Shown here piece after piece: positions 31,712 to 41,742 of a stretch of DNA of 64,000 nt. Source of the stretch: Saccharomycopsis fibuligera x Saccharomycopsis cf. fibuligera (Eukaryota; Ascomycota; Saccharomycetes; Ascoideales; Saccharomycopsidaceae); contig CP012809.1 in the NCBI GenBank assembly GCA_001936135.1, forward strand, positions 2,157,501 through 2,221,500. The letters are read 5' to 3'. A program made the translations under genes and the position numbers. The notes beneath the pieces are model-generated. The model searched no databases. It was not told the DNA's origin and saw nothing but the letters and a program-made list of their open reading frames with translations. Positions within the stretch are counted from its first letter, which is position 1; each line of letters opens with the position of its first letter.

Positions 31712-32455
31712 ATGGCCAGTGACACAGACTCATACTCAATATCACAATCAACAATAACCTCAAGACAAACTCTCCAGCGGACCCTACTGAATCTGGGACA
31801 CTCACTGAGTGATAGTAATAGTAATGCACCGGATGCAGCAAATAGGTTAGAAAGTCACAGTGGTGAGGAAGTTGCTGCTACTGCTTACGGCGACACGCGC
31901 GGTAGTTGCATCAACAAATTAGGGTCAAACGATAGACAAAGACAACAAAAAAGAGCCAGTGATATAACAGATAATGATATTGATCATGATATTGATGATA
32001 ATAGCGACATTAGCATTGTCAATGACAACGTCATCGACAGAGACAGCCAAAGCCAGAAGTATAACAAAGATGATGACAGCAGCATACGAGGCTCAAATGA
32101 TGACGCAAAAAACACCAGCGGCAATAATGAAAACGACAACGGCGATAATCCCGAACATCCAAACACAGATCCTCTAAACATAAAAGAACTAGCATTAAAC
32201 TTTGACTACTTAATGTACAAAATTAATGATCGGATAAAATCACTTAGCGAGGTTGCCCAACAGTCCACATTTAGACAAAAGGAAAACACCGAATCCACAA
32301 TCATGGAGATTGATAAAGTGATTCAGTATTATTATGAAATTACTAAGAAGCTTGATGAGATCAATAACGATTTTAATAAAGTGAAGCAAATCAATATGAT
32401 TATTGATGAGTTTGTGCCCAGAATAAAGGAACTTGAAAATTATTTTTTACGTTGA
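31712..32455 (+). CDS. CNL1: BLOC-1 subunit Cnl1-like
   Basis: 247 residues. The first ~150 are acidic and disordered (many Asp, Asn and Ser). The conserved part starts with IKELALNFDYLMYKINDRIKSLSE, matching the Cnl1 signature DYDYLLYKIRDYV, and continues as a coiled coil to the end. Cnl1 is a subunit of the fungal BLOC-1 complex on endosomes, which recruits the Rab5 GAP Msb3. The conserved core is of normal size; the N-terminal extension is longer than in S. cerevisiae (122 in total). The ATG at 31,712 is the first; four upstream codons are open but lack ATG. Confidence 0.8.
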   Translation: MASDTDSYSISQSTITSRQTLQRTLLNLGHSLSDSNSNAPDAANRLESHSGEEVAATAYGDTRGSCINKLGSNDRQRQQKRASDITDNDIDHDIDDNSDISIVNDNVIDRDSQSQKYNKDDDSSIRGSNDDAKNTSGNNENDNGDNPEHPNTDPLNIKELALNFDYLMYKINDRIKSLSEVAQQSTFRQKENTESTIMEIDKVIQYYYEITKKLDEINNDFNKVKQINMIIDEFVPRIKELENYFLR

Positions 32456-32860
32456 TAGGTAGTTTTTGCTTCCACTCCAACACATATATGAGCTGAGTTG
32501 AATTGCTGGTTACAGACTACGTATTAGCGGATAAGTATTTGAATTGAAACATAACTTCAAATTGACAAAATTAAATCACTGAGAAAAAATGAGAAAAAAG
32601 AACAAAATTAAAAACAGGACAAGAGAATTCGGAATACAGAGTGAGATATTATAGTACAAAACCTGACCAAAATGCGATGAAATAAGCTAGTAAAAGGCGA
32701 AAGAAAGAATGCAAAAAAAAAAAACAACAACAAAAAAACTAAAACAAAAGAATTAACACGAATAAAGTAGTAAAACGTAATTACTAGTATGACAGTACGC
32801 TACTGTTGCAGCAAAACAGTGAGCATTAGAGAATATACAAACGCATCAAAGACAATCTTA
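32456..32860. other. Intergenic between convergent CNL1 and SPC110
   Basis: 405 bp, A-rich, presumably the two 3' UTRs. No structure or coding frame recognised. Confidence 0.5.
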
Positions 32861-35800
32861 TCAACAATGTAACAAAGGCAATGCTTGGAATCGGCTTTGC
32901 AAATCCTGGATAGTCTTTGTTTTCTGTTTTGATTTTAAAAACCTATTTTTTATTCTAATTGCAGCTAAGATTCCTTTAGCCACTGCTTTAAAAGTTAACT
33001 TTTTTTTACTAAGTAATTTATAATCTGGATAAATACCCACTTTTGCCAACATATTGATATCACTCATCACCAATTTATCAGAATTTTTAATTGATGTTAT
33101 GAAATACTGGTTCAAGAACTTAAGATCTTGGGATGAGTAAATTTCTTGGTGAAACTTTTCACGATAATATTGAATCTTTGACTCTAGGGCTTCAAGCTTT
33201 GCTTTATAGGTTTTCGCCAATTTTATGCCCTCTGAGCTATCACTTGATTTTATCTTGGATTGTAAATCAATTACTTTTGCGTTTAATGACTTTCTTGATA
33301 CTTGTAGTTCTTTCAATCTTGAAGTCATGTCTTTTCTCATTGTATCATACTCATCGCTGAGAATTCTTAATTCTTTTTCTTTAGCAGCAAGTCTTTCAGC
33401 AAGCTCAGGTTCTTTGTTGTCTGTTTCTTCTTTTATCATACTCAAGTCTCCATTTTTGTGCTTGTATCTTTTGTATATTTTCTTGTAATTTTCTTTAACC
33501 TTGTGCAACTCTGTTTCCATGCTGTTCAAGTTATTTGTTAATTCAGTCTGTTTACTCTTCATTGCTTCGTACAAATCATTTTTACTATCTTCAATTGTAC
33601 GAAGTTTCAAATTCAAATCATCAATTTCTCTCTGCTTATCAGTCAACTGTTGTTGCAATTTGTCATCTGGCTTTTTATAATTTGCTTTAAGACTTTCGAG
33701 TTCTTGATTAAGAGCGCTTTTTTCATTGTTCAATATAAGTACCTCTTTTTCCTTGTCAATGTTTTCTTTAAGTAATTTTAAGTGGTCTTCTTTACTTATA
33801 ACTTCACCAATATTATTGTTTCGATGATTTCCGTTAGTATCTTTATTTGATGAAGTTAGCTCATTGATTTTATTATCTTTAGAGACAATCTCCTCATTGA
33901 GACTGGTAATTCTTTCTTTGTAATCATTAATTTGTGACTCAAATGTTGCGTTCTTGTTTGCAATCAACACTTCAAGATCATTTTTCTGCTTTGCTAATCT
34001 TTTAATTTCTTCCTTCTCGTAAGAGTTGAGTGATTTGCTAGAGCGCTCATTTTCCAAATCCTCATTCAAATGTTTGATCTTTAACTCAAAACTTTTAATT
34101 TCATCCTTTAAGTCTTCTTTTTCTTTGGTTAATCTCTTGATAGTAGAAATGTCCGCATGGTTACGGCGGATCGGCTCATTATCCTCATCGGTATCCACAT
34201 CAGTAGGACCATTCCAGAAATTACTGAAAAATCCACCTCCGCCACTGTTACTAGTGGTTTGTTTCTTTTTAGGTTGAGATTGTGTAGATGTATATCTTGT
34301 CTGTCTGTGTAAAGATTCGTTTTCGCTTTTTAAATTAATGATATCGTTGTTTGCTTGTCTTTGTTGCGCTTGTAAGGACTCTATGTCAAACAATGCATTA
34401 TTTAGTTTATTTTCCAAATCCATAATGTGATCTTCATATATCTTCAAATCATCATAAGCTTGATCTCTTTCGTTTTCTATTTGGGCCACACTGTTCAAAA
34501 ATGTAGTGTTATGCACATCAGCAAACTGTTTTTGCTCTTCTAAGTCCACTTCAAGCTCGGTGACCCGTAGCTTGTACCGCGAAAGTTCACTTCGTAACTT
34601 TTGATCCATTTCTCTTAGTCTAGTAATCTCATTTTCCAAGTCATAGTGTGAATTTCTTGAGGATGAAGCAAGCTGGTTTCTCAAGGACTCAATATGGGAA
34701 TGCAAACTTTCAATTTCATCGTTGCTCAAAGTTAATTGGGATTCGTATTCGTGAATTTGGCTATTCAATGATTTTACTTTGGAACTCTTTTCATCAAGCT
34801 CTTTCAAAAGTTTTTCCACTTTCTTATTACTTGAAGAGCCATTATTTTCAAGGCTTTTTAATTTGACCTTCAAATTAGATGCTTCTGCTTCTTTTTTTGA
34901 CAACTTGTTGTTTAAAGAGTTAATTTCTGAATCTTTTTCGTTGATCGTGAGCTTCAGTTTGTACAAATCGTCTGCAAGCTTTTCAACTGATTCTCCCTTG
35001 TCGTCAAGCTGTTGGTAGAGTTTTTTAATCTCTTCATTCTTATCAATAATAGTCTCTTCTAGCTGATCATTTTCAGCCAAATCGTGCTCTTTTGAATCCT
35101 CCAAACGTTGGCATTTGTTGCGTAGTTGCTCAAGCTGTAAGTTTTGTTCTTCGAGCTCATGAGTCTTGTTGCGAAGCTCGTACTGCAAATCTTCAATTTC
35201 ATTTTGTAAGTGTGTAAAAGATTTGTTGGATGCTGCTGGAGAGGGCTGTGCATCCAAAGACTTTTGCAATTTGTCAACTTTGAGCAATAGCTGGTCCTTC
35301 TCATTGATTAAAGTTTCAATTTGTGCAGTGAGCTTGTTGACAGTCACGTTTGAGGAACTGGAAGCCTGCAGTGTCGTAGAGTTTTTTTGCTGTTCAATAG
35401 TTTGGTTCAATTTTTGGGTTTTTATGTTTAAGTGTCCAATTTCTAATTTTAAATCGCCATTTTCGTTGATGAGTTTTTTAATATCCTCCGGAGTGTTTAC
35501 ATCAAGGTATTTGGTCAAACTTGCAATTTTGATTTTCAAGCCATAGTTTTCAGCTTTCAAATGATCTATATTCTCTTGTTGTTGTTTCAAAGGGTTCGAG
35601 CTATGTTTCAAAAAATCATTAAACCTTGAGCCCGCTCCATAACCACTATCATTATTATTATTGTTATTAATGTGACTAGTGTCGCGGTTTTCTTTGAACG
35701 ATATCAATGGAGTGGATGTGGAAAAAGTGTCAAAAGTGTCTGATGGGGAAAGCGTTTTGTCTCCATTAGCGTTCTGCTTTGACTTTGATACCGTGTTGAG

Positions 35801-36019
35801 AATATATGAGTTGTTATTTCTGTTGTTTCTCGGGGAGCGCCCATTGCTGTTGAGCACAGAGAAATCAATGTCTGAGCCCTGCTGGCCTATGGGGGTGAAC
35901 TGGTAAGCGTTTATATTGTTGTTGTTGTTGTTGTTGTGGTTATTGTTGTTGCGATCATGGCGATTGTGGTGCAGATGCCTTTCCAAGGGCGTGCCGAGAA
36001 GGTGCTTGTAGGTAGCCAT
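32861..36019 (-). CDS. SPC110: Spindle pole body pericentrin-type protein Spc110
   Basis: 1,052 residues. After an Asn-rich N-terminus a CM1-like motif (about 150-205: HLKAENYGLKIKIASLTKYLD, then NENGDLKLEI) is present, the gamma-tubulin-complex-binding element of Spc110/Pcp1/Mto1 proteins. Residues about 210-960 are one long heptad coiled coil. The C-terminus has a basic amphipathic segment, KKLTFKAVAKGILAAIRIKNRF (about 1,010-1,032), fitting the PACT/calmodulin-binding end of Spc110. The protein would anchor gamma-tubulin complexes at the inner (nuclear) plaque. Coiled coils can mislead, but CM1 at one end and the calmodulin-type site at the other make Spc110 the best call; Spc72 is less likely. 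Confidence 0.75.
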   Translation of the reverse strand: MATYKHLLGTPLERHLHHNRHDRNNNNHNNNNNNNINAYQFTPIGQQGSDIDFSVLNSNGRSPRNNRNNNSYILNTVSKSKQNANGDKTLSPSDTFDTFSTSTPLISFKENRDTSHINNNNNNDSGYGAGSRFNDFLKHSSNPLKQQQENIDHLKAENYGLKIKIASLTKYLDVNTPEDIKKLINENGDLKLEIGHLNIKTQKLNQTIEQQKNSTTLQASSSSNVTVNKLTAQIETLINEKDQLLLKVDKLQKSLDAQPSPAASNKSFTHLQNEIEDLQYELRNKTHELEEQNLQLEQLRNKCQRLEDSKEHDLAENDQLEETIIDKNEEIKKLYQQLDDKGESVEKLADDLYKLKLTINEKDSEINSLNNKLSKKEAEASNLKVKLKSLENNGSSSNKKVEKLLKELDEKSSKVKSLNSQIHEYESQLTLSNDEIESLHSHIESLRNQLASSSRNSHYDLENEITRLREMDQKLRSELSRYKLRVTELEVDLEEQKQFADVHNTTFLNSVAQIENERDQAYDDLKIYEDHIMDLENKLNNALFDIESLQAQQRQANNDIINLKSENESLHRQTRYTSTQSQPKKKQTTSNSGGGGFFSNFWNGPTDVDTDEDNEPIRRNHADISTIKRLTKEKEDLKDEIKSFELKIKHLNEDLENERSSKSLNSYEKEEIKRLAKQKNDLEVLIANKNATFESQINDYKERITSLNEEIVSKDNKINELTSSNKDTNGNHRNNNIGEVISKEDHLKLLKENIDKEKEVLILNNEKSALNQELESLKANYKKPDDKLQQQLTDKQREIDDLNLKLRTIEDSKNDLYEAMKSKQTELTNNLNSMETELHKVKENYKKIYKRYKHKNGDLSMIKEETDNKEPELAERLAAKEKELRILSDEYDTMRKDMTSRLKELQVSRKSLNAKVIDLQSKIKSSDSSEGIKLAKTYKAKLEALESKIQYYREKFHQEIYSSQDLKFLNQYFITSIKNSDKLVMSDINMLAKVGIYPDYKLLSKKKLTFKAVAKGILAAIRIKNRFLKSKQKTKTIQDLQSRFQALPLLHC

Positions 36020-36477
36020 AAGGAGCAATGTGTAGCAGCAGTTTGATAGGATTAGCACTGAGTGCGGCTATGCAGTGAGAAGGACAAAGACAAGCTAGGG
36101 TATGGCAGACTTATGGCAGAGAAGAGCAGCCTGTGAACATGCCTCTTGAAATTATATTATATTATATTATATTATATTATATTATATTATATTATAATAA
36201 TATTATATTTGTTTTGTTTTTGTTTACTTTTTGTGCAAAAAAAACAAAAAAAAACAGAACAATGCACAATAACGTATTGTGACGTGTGCATACGCGTGTA
36301 TCACCCTTCCCAAAATTATTTCCGCTTTTTTTTTCTCTCTCAGAATTTCGTTTTCAATCGATTCATGGACATGAATGGTGATATCGCCATATGGTGGGCA
36401 TTGACAATTAATGATCAGTGGAAGGGCTATCTAATCAAGCAAAATATCCTCAATAAATTTAATTCAACATCCACAAA
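36020..36477. promoter_or_regulatory. Divergent promoter SPC110/TRP4 with ATTAT microsatellite
   Basis: 458 bp. An (ATTAT)n pentanucleotide array of about ten units covers 36,150-36,196, followed by T-rich sequence. TGACGTG near 36,281 is CRE-like; I saw no perfect Gcn4 TGACTC site. Confidence 0.6.
36150..36196. repeat. (ATTAT)n microsatellite
   Basis: Uninterrupted pentanucleotide repeat of about ten units, visible directly in the sequence. Confidence 0.95.
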
Positions 36478-37650
36478 ATGAGTGCCTCTACCGTGTCTGC
36501 TCTATCAAAGACTGCTCTCAGCCCTTATATCAAATCACTTTTACTCAAGCCACCAAACCTCACCACCGACGACTTAGCGGTTGCTTTAAGACTCATTTTT
36601 CAGCAAATCCCAGCACCGGTGCAAGTGGCTTCTTTCTTGACTGCTTTGACTTTCACTGGTCTTGACCGTGATCCTAGATACATTGCTACCGCGGTGAGAA
36701 CAATTTTGGAATTTTCAGAGATACCATCCATAAACACTTCGAGTCTTAACAATCCAGATGTGGTGTTTGCCGATATTGTGGGCACCGGTGGTGATGGCCA
36801 AAACACATTCAATGTTTCCACCTCATCGGCTATTGTTGTCGCTGGTATCCAAAAAAGTGACAAAGAGGTAGTAGTTGTCAAACATGGCGGGAAGGCATCA
36901 ACTAGTGTCTCCGGATCTGGTGATTTTGTTGGAAAATTGGGCATTCCAACATCCAAAGTTACTGCCAGCACTGTTGGTCAGCTTGTGGAATCAGATTTGA
37001 ACAAATTTGTATTTTTGTTTGCTCCAAGTTTTCATCGTGGCATGCATACTGTGGCAGAGATCAGAAAGCTGCTTGGTATTCCTACGATTTTCAACATTTT
37101 GGGGCCTCTACTCAACCCAGTACCACTTCACTCAAGAGTGTTGGGGGTTTATGCCGAAGAATTAGGTCCTATTTATGCTGCATCAGTGAGAGACTTGTAT
37201 CCAGAACAGTACACCACTGCTACGACCAACAGCGCAAACAAATACAGCACTGTGGTGGTTTGGGGCGAAGTTGGTCTTGACGAAGTAGCGCCAATTGGTA
37301 AAACTAGGTTATGGTATATTGATCCAGTTTCCAAAGAAATAAGGTCAGAAACCATTGGTCCTGAGGATTTCGGGCTTCCAGAACACACATTGCAAGAAGT
37401 TCGCTCTGGAACTCCAGAAGAGAATGCTAAGGTTCTTCGGGATATTCTCGAAAACAGTACTGAGGCAGCAGCTGTTGCCAATGAGCCAATACTAGACTAC
37501 ATTCTCATGAACAGCAGTGTGCTAGCTGTCAGCAGTGGACTCGCTAAGGACTGGAAAGAAGGGGTTGCGTTGTCCAGGGACAGTATCCGCAGCGGCAGAG
37601 CGCTCCAGGCCTTAAACCGTCTTGTGGAGACAGCCAACAAATTAGAGTAG
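36478..37650 (+). CDS. TRP4: Anthranilate phosphoribosyltransferase
   Basis: 390 residues, second step of the tryptophan branch: it transfers phosphoribose from PRPP to anthranilate. The PRPP-binding GTGGDGQNTFNVST is near residue 102. KHGGKASTSVSGSGD and FAPSFHRGMHTVAEIRK are the anthranilate- and metal-binding segments, followed by FNILGPLLNP. Size is near S. cerevisiae Trp4 (380). The start is the first ATG after the promoter. The single CTG codon seen among the well-conserved enzymes of this window is codon 198 (37,069-37,071), at a variable position of the RKxLG motif. It is divergent from SPC110. Confidence 0.96.
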   Translation: MSASTVSALSKTALSPYIKSLLLKPPNLTTDDLAVALRLIFQQIPAPVQVASFLTALTFTGLDRDPRYIATAVRTILEFSEIPSINTSSLNNPDVVFADIVGTGGDGQNTFNVSTSSAIVVAGIQKSDKEVVVVKHGGKASTSVSGSGDFVGKLGIPTSKVTASTVGQLVESDLNKFVFLFAPSFHRGMHTVAEIRKLLGIPTIFNILGPLLNPVPLHSRVLGVYAEELGPIYAASVRDLYPEQYTTATTNSANKYSTVVVWGEVGLDEVAPIGKTRLWYIDPVSKEIRSETIGPEDFGLPEHTLQEVRSGTPEENAKVLRDILENSTEAAAVANEPILDYILMNSSVLAVSSGLAKDWKEGVALSRDSIRSGRALQALNRLVETANKLE

Positions 37651-38105
37651 ATGTCACACTAGACAGCAATAGATGATTGTATTTGTATTTGTATTTGTAT
37701 TGATGTTTTCATGATTCTAAATAATTTATATAAAAATGCGACACGCTTGGGTGGTAATAGTGGGGGTGTAGTCATGTGGCACGGTATGCGGACACACCCC
37801 CTGGATCGGCGGTGAAAATAACACGAATTCTTTCTTTCCCTTCTGGAGCGATTTGCTGTTAAATAAAAGGAAAAGAAAAAAAAAATGCTATACAGAGACA
37901 GCGAATCGCAGTGCCAGAGCCTGATTTGTGTGTGCGTGTCAGATCAAAGCAGAGTAGAGCATAGCAGAGCTTATACTCATAATCATAAAACATTGTTGAA
38001 AATTCTTTGGCTGGCCAATCTTTCCTATTACAGTATAATATAACTAACTTTTTTTCAATTCTCTTCCAATAGAACATAATAATAGCTTGCAGACTGCTTT
38101 TAACT
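37651..38105 (+). promoter_or_regulatory. TRP4 3' region and CDC12 promoter
   Basis: 455 bp. ATTTGT is repeated four times just after TRP4 (37,681-37,700). A GC-richer segment (37,740-37,820) with ACACCCCC and CGGCGGTG may hold CDC12 promoter sites. Confidence 0.4.
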
Positions 38106-39399
38106 ATGACCGATTTCGTTGGTATTTCTAACTTGCCAAACCAAAGGTATGCTATCATTTCATGATATTGTTTTGGTGCAAAAATTGTATCAAAGATTTG
38201 TGTTTTTTTTTTTCTTTTTTCTTCTTTTGGTTTATATATATATAAACCTTATTACCTTTTTCTAGATCTCCTAGTCTTATAAATGCCAATACTAACTGTA
38301 ATGTAGATACAAGATTGTATCTAAGACTGGTTCCACCTTCACTTTGATGGTGGCTGGTGAATCAGGATTGGGTAAAACCACATTTATCAACACATTATTC
38401 CAAACCGGTCTCAAAAGCCATGTTGACAACAAGACCAGACATGCCAAAGGGATTCGTTCCACTGTGGAGATCGATATCGTTAGAGCCGAATTAGAAGAAA
38501 AAGATTTCAAAATTAGATTAAACATCATTGATACTCCAGGATTTGGTGACAATGTCAACAACAAAAGAGCGTTTCAACCGTTGATTGATTTCATTGATGA
38601 CCAACATGATTCTTACATGAAACAGGAACAACAACCAACTAGAGCTGAAGCCAAAGATTTGAGAGTTCATGCCTGTTTGTACTTTGTTAGACCAACCGGC
38701 CATTCTTTAAAACCTTTGGATATCGAGGTCATGAAAAAACTTAGTAGTAGAGTTAACTTGATTCCAGTTATTTCTAAGGCTGATACTTTATCTCCAAAAG
38801 AAATCAATGACTTCAAGCAAAGAATAAGAGCAGTTATTGAAGCTCAAGAAATCAAAATTTACTCCCCACCGATTGAAACTGATGATGAAGCAAGTGCTGA
38901 ACATTCCAGACTTTTGATTGAATCTATCCCATTTGCCATCATTGGTTCTGAAACCAAAGTTAGAAACGCGAATGGCGATTTGGTTTTTGGTAGAGAATAC
39001 CCATGGGGTGTTGCTGAAGTTGAAAATGAACAACACAGTGATTTCTTAAAACTTAGATCATTATTATTGAGAACCAACATGTTGGATTTGATATTATCTA
39101 CTGAAGAGTTACATTACGAGACTTATAGGGCTTTGAAATTGGATAACAAGTCAGAAGACTCTAGATCCAAGATTGCTAAGAGATTCCATAACAATCCAAA
39201 ATTCAAAGAAGAAGAAGATCAATTGAAGAAATATTTCACCGATCAAGTCAAGGCCGAAGAAGCAAGATTTAGACAATGGGAACAAAACATTATCAATGAA
39301 AGACAAAGATTGAATTTGGATTTGGAAAGTGTTCAATTGCAAATCAAACAGTTGGAAGAACAAATTAAAGATTTGAACTTGAAGAAAGGTTACAAATAA
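38106..39399 (+). CDS. CDC12: Septin Cdc12, two exons
   Basis: Exons 38106..38146 and 38307..39399, 377 residues. Exon 1, MTDFVGISNLPNQR, matches the GISNLPNQR start of Cdc12; exon 2 continues YKIVSKTGSTFTLMVAGESGLGKTTF. The P-loop is G31-T38, G3 is DTPGFGDN, G4 is SKAD, and the septin unique element ends in a C-terminal coiled coil (about 330-375). KKYFTDQVKAEE and RQWEQNIINERQRLN are typical of Cdc12 and separate it from Cdc3, Cdc10 and Cdc11. Cdc12 forms rods with the other septins at the bud neck. No CTG codon was found. Confidence 0.96.
38147..38306 (+). other. CDC12 intron (160 nt)
   Basis: Donor GTATGC at 38,147, TACTAAC branch at 38,290-38,296 only 8 nt before the TAG acceptor (38,304-38,306). 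The join AG|A restores Arg in NQRYKIV. Confidence 0.92.
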
Positions 39400-40750
39400 G
39401 GGACCGGTGCATTTTCTGGCGGCATCTTCATAAAATGATTGCTCAAATAAACACAGTCTGCAGTAGTCATAGCTGCTACTCTCTCTCTCTCTCTCTCTCT
39501 TTCCTACTTCCAAGCCAGTCAGTTGGTCGGCTAATCCTGACAAACGACTCTATCCAAAACCATGACCATTTCTAGAAAAAAAAAATTGTTTTTTGCTTTT
39601 CAACCCCAACTACATGTTTCACTCAAAGAGTCAAGACAATATTATGTGCCCCAACTGCCCAGTATCCCAAAATTGCTCGGTTTTTGTCTTTCTCGTATAC
39701 TTTCTATCACATTAGTTTTGTTAACCCTGTTTTTTTCATAGTTTTTTCCAGTTTTTTTTTTATTTTTTTTATTTTTTTTTTTTTTGCTACCTACCGTTGT
39801 TTTCTCCACTTTTTTTTTTTTTTGTTGGCCACACGTTTGCAATTCGTTAACATACATACCTTGTTTAATAATTTTTTCCGTTGTTACCTTTTTCCAAAGA
39901 TTTTTATTTTTGTTTTTTTATTTTATCTAGTTACCTTTTTTTTTTTTTTTTTTTGTTATTAATCTCCTTAAACACTCAAACTCCTAAAGTGCTAATTTAT
40001 ATTTTGTTATTTATTATTATTTATCTACTTTACTTTCAAAAGAACGCTTTTTAGAATTTATAAAAACAAGTGAAAAGTAATTGTTTCCACCGAGATGCAG
40101 TATGCAAGAACCAGAGCACACTGCCCTATTTCCCCTTCACTGTTGTACTGTCCCTCTACAGGACCTTTCTATATTGACATGGTCAGAGCAAAGTTAAGCA
40201 AGACTATTGTAAACCTGAGTTGAAAAAGTTGGGGACAGCTGCACCCGTTCAAACCTTCCTTGATCTTTACCACCTCTAATATACATCTTTATATTGCCGC
40301 CCAAGTAAACCAAGCCACTCTTGTTCTTTGAGGCTTTTTTTTTCCTCCATTTGAAGGAACTGTGCCAGAAAACTGTACAGAAAAAGGGCAAAAAGTGCAT
40401 GCTTAACCCGCCTTAATATACCTTTACTTTATTCTATTTCGCCGGGCCAAGATAAAGTACCGTCTTAGAAAGACTACGCAAGGCAAGGCGAGCGAGGCCA
40501 TTGAATCTGGTAAACATTCAGAAAGTAAATAGCTATGTATATATCAGTCCTAGAGAGTCATCAAGTAGGCAAGTAAGTGACGTGTGATTGATAACTATGG
40601 GTAAGGGTAGGGGTAGTGAGCGAAAAAAAAAAAAAAAATGCAAGGTAATCACAACAAGTTTAGAGGTTTTTTAAAAAAAAAAGAAAATTAAAATAAAATA
40701 ATTAAAACGAAATAGATTGCAAATACAAAACAAAAAAGTACATTATAAGT

Positions 40751-40788
<38 letters not shown>

Positions 40789-40794
40789 GTGATA
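39400..40794. other. Long intergenic region between convergent CDC12 and CDC28
   Basis: 1.4 kb without a supported gene. It holds a (CT)n run of about 11 units at 39,479-39,500, many T tracts, GGGTAAGGGTAGGGGTAG at 40,599-40,616 and a 31-nt T tract at 40,754-40,784. It is long for a gap between converging genes, but no RNA gene was recognised. Confidence 0.55.
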
Positions 40795-41742
40795 TCACTG
40801 GTAAACAGTAGCACCTAAAGGAATTGAATGTTTCATATGGATGGTTGGTTCTTCACCTTTTTCCAAAAAGTAAGGATGTAAGATTGCTCTCTTTGCACTT
40901 ATTCTGCTAGCTGGATCATAAACCAACAACTGCTCCAACAAGTCAATGCCGTCCTTATCCAAATCTGGCACAATATCAGCCAAATTTTGCTTTTGCCAAC
41001 GAGGGAAACTAGACTTGAAATCTGGCAAATATCTAACGTCGGGCCAGATTTCTTCGTTTGGAGTGCCCAATATTCTAAAGATTCTAAAAATTTCATCGAT
41101 TTCCGAATCACCAGGAAACAATGGTTTTCTATTAACCATTTCGGCAAAAATTGCCCCCGCGGACCACATGTCAACCCCCGTGGAGTATTGCTTACCTCCA
41201 AGTAACACTTCTGGACAACGGTACCACAAAGTGACAATTTCGTGGGTGTATGCTCTCAAGGGAACCCCAAAGGCTCTGGCGAGACCAAAGTCAGCAAGCT
41301 TCAAGTTACCTTCTTTGTCAATAAGCAAATTTTGAGGCTTCAAGTCACGATGCAAGATGCGATGAGCATGGCAATGGCGAATACCTTTGATCAACTGCAT
41401 CATGAATTTTTTCACCATATCTGCCCCAAGACCCATGTCCGGAGGGATGGATTCCATGTATTTTTTCAAATCCAAGTCCAAGTACTCAAACACCAAGTAA
41501 AGTTTATGAGAGTCAGAATGCACAATGTCGTATAAGCGGACAATGTTGTCATCTTTGAGTTCTTTAAGTAAGGAGATTTCTCTAATGGCGGTAGAAGGCA
41601 CGCCTTCGTCTTCTGATTCGAGTCTAATTTTTTTAAGGGCAACAATACGGTTGTCATGTTTGGTATCAAGAGCTTTATAGACAACACCGTAGGTACCTTC
41701 ACCAATTTTTTCTAGCCTCTGGTAGTCTGACAACTCGACCAT
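40795..41742 (-). CDS. CDC28: Cyclin-dependent kinase Cdc28/Cdk1
   Basis: 315 residues. Glycine loop GEGTYG at 14-19 with the inhibitory Tyr18 (Wee1/Swe1 site), catalytic Lys37, PSTAIRE helix at 49-55, HRDLKPQN from 131, DFG at 151-153 and activation-loop Thr166 (CAK site). [19 protein letters not shown] and [18 protein letters not shown] are hallmarks of Cdc28 rather than Pho85 or Kin28. It drives the cell cycle with G1 and B-type cyclins and phosphorylates Sae2, septins and spindle pole proteins encoded nearby. An oddity: the usual APE motif reads CPE (Cys176) and WSVGCIFAE reads WSAGAIFAE. The C-terminal tail is ~20 residues longer than in S. cerevisiae. The chosen start MVELSDY matches C. 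albicans Cdc28. Confidence 0.97.
   Translation of the reverse strand: MVELSDYQRLEKIGEGTYGVVYKALDTKHDNRIVALKKIRLESEDEGVPSTAIREISLLKELKDDNIVRLYDIVHSDSHKLYLVFEYLDLDLKKYMESIPPDMGLGADMVKKFMMQLIKGIRHCHAHRILHRDLKPQNLLIDKEGNLKLADFGLARAFGVPLRAYTHEIVTLWYRCPEVLLGGKQYSTGVDMWSAGAIFAEMVNRKPLFPGDSEIDEIFRIFRILGTPNEEIWPDVRYLPDFKSSFPRWQKQNLADIVPDLDKDGIDLLEQLLVYDPASRISAKRAILHPYFLEKGEEPTIHMKHSIPLGATVYQ

Noticed and set aside
36140-36200. CRISPR-like or centromeric interpretation of the repeats
   Set aside because: Simple pentanucleotide repeat without spacers; no array or centromere structure in a eukaryotic nuclear context.
36146-36481. 111-codon frame through the ATTAT array
   Set aside because: Microsatellite read as protein (LYYIILYY); lies in the SPC110/TRP4 promoter.
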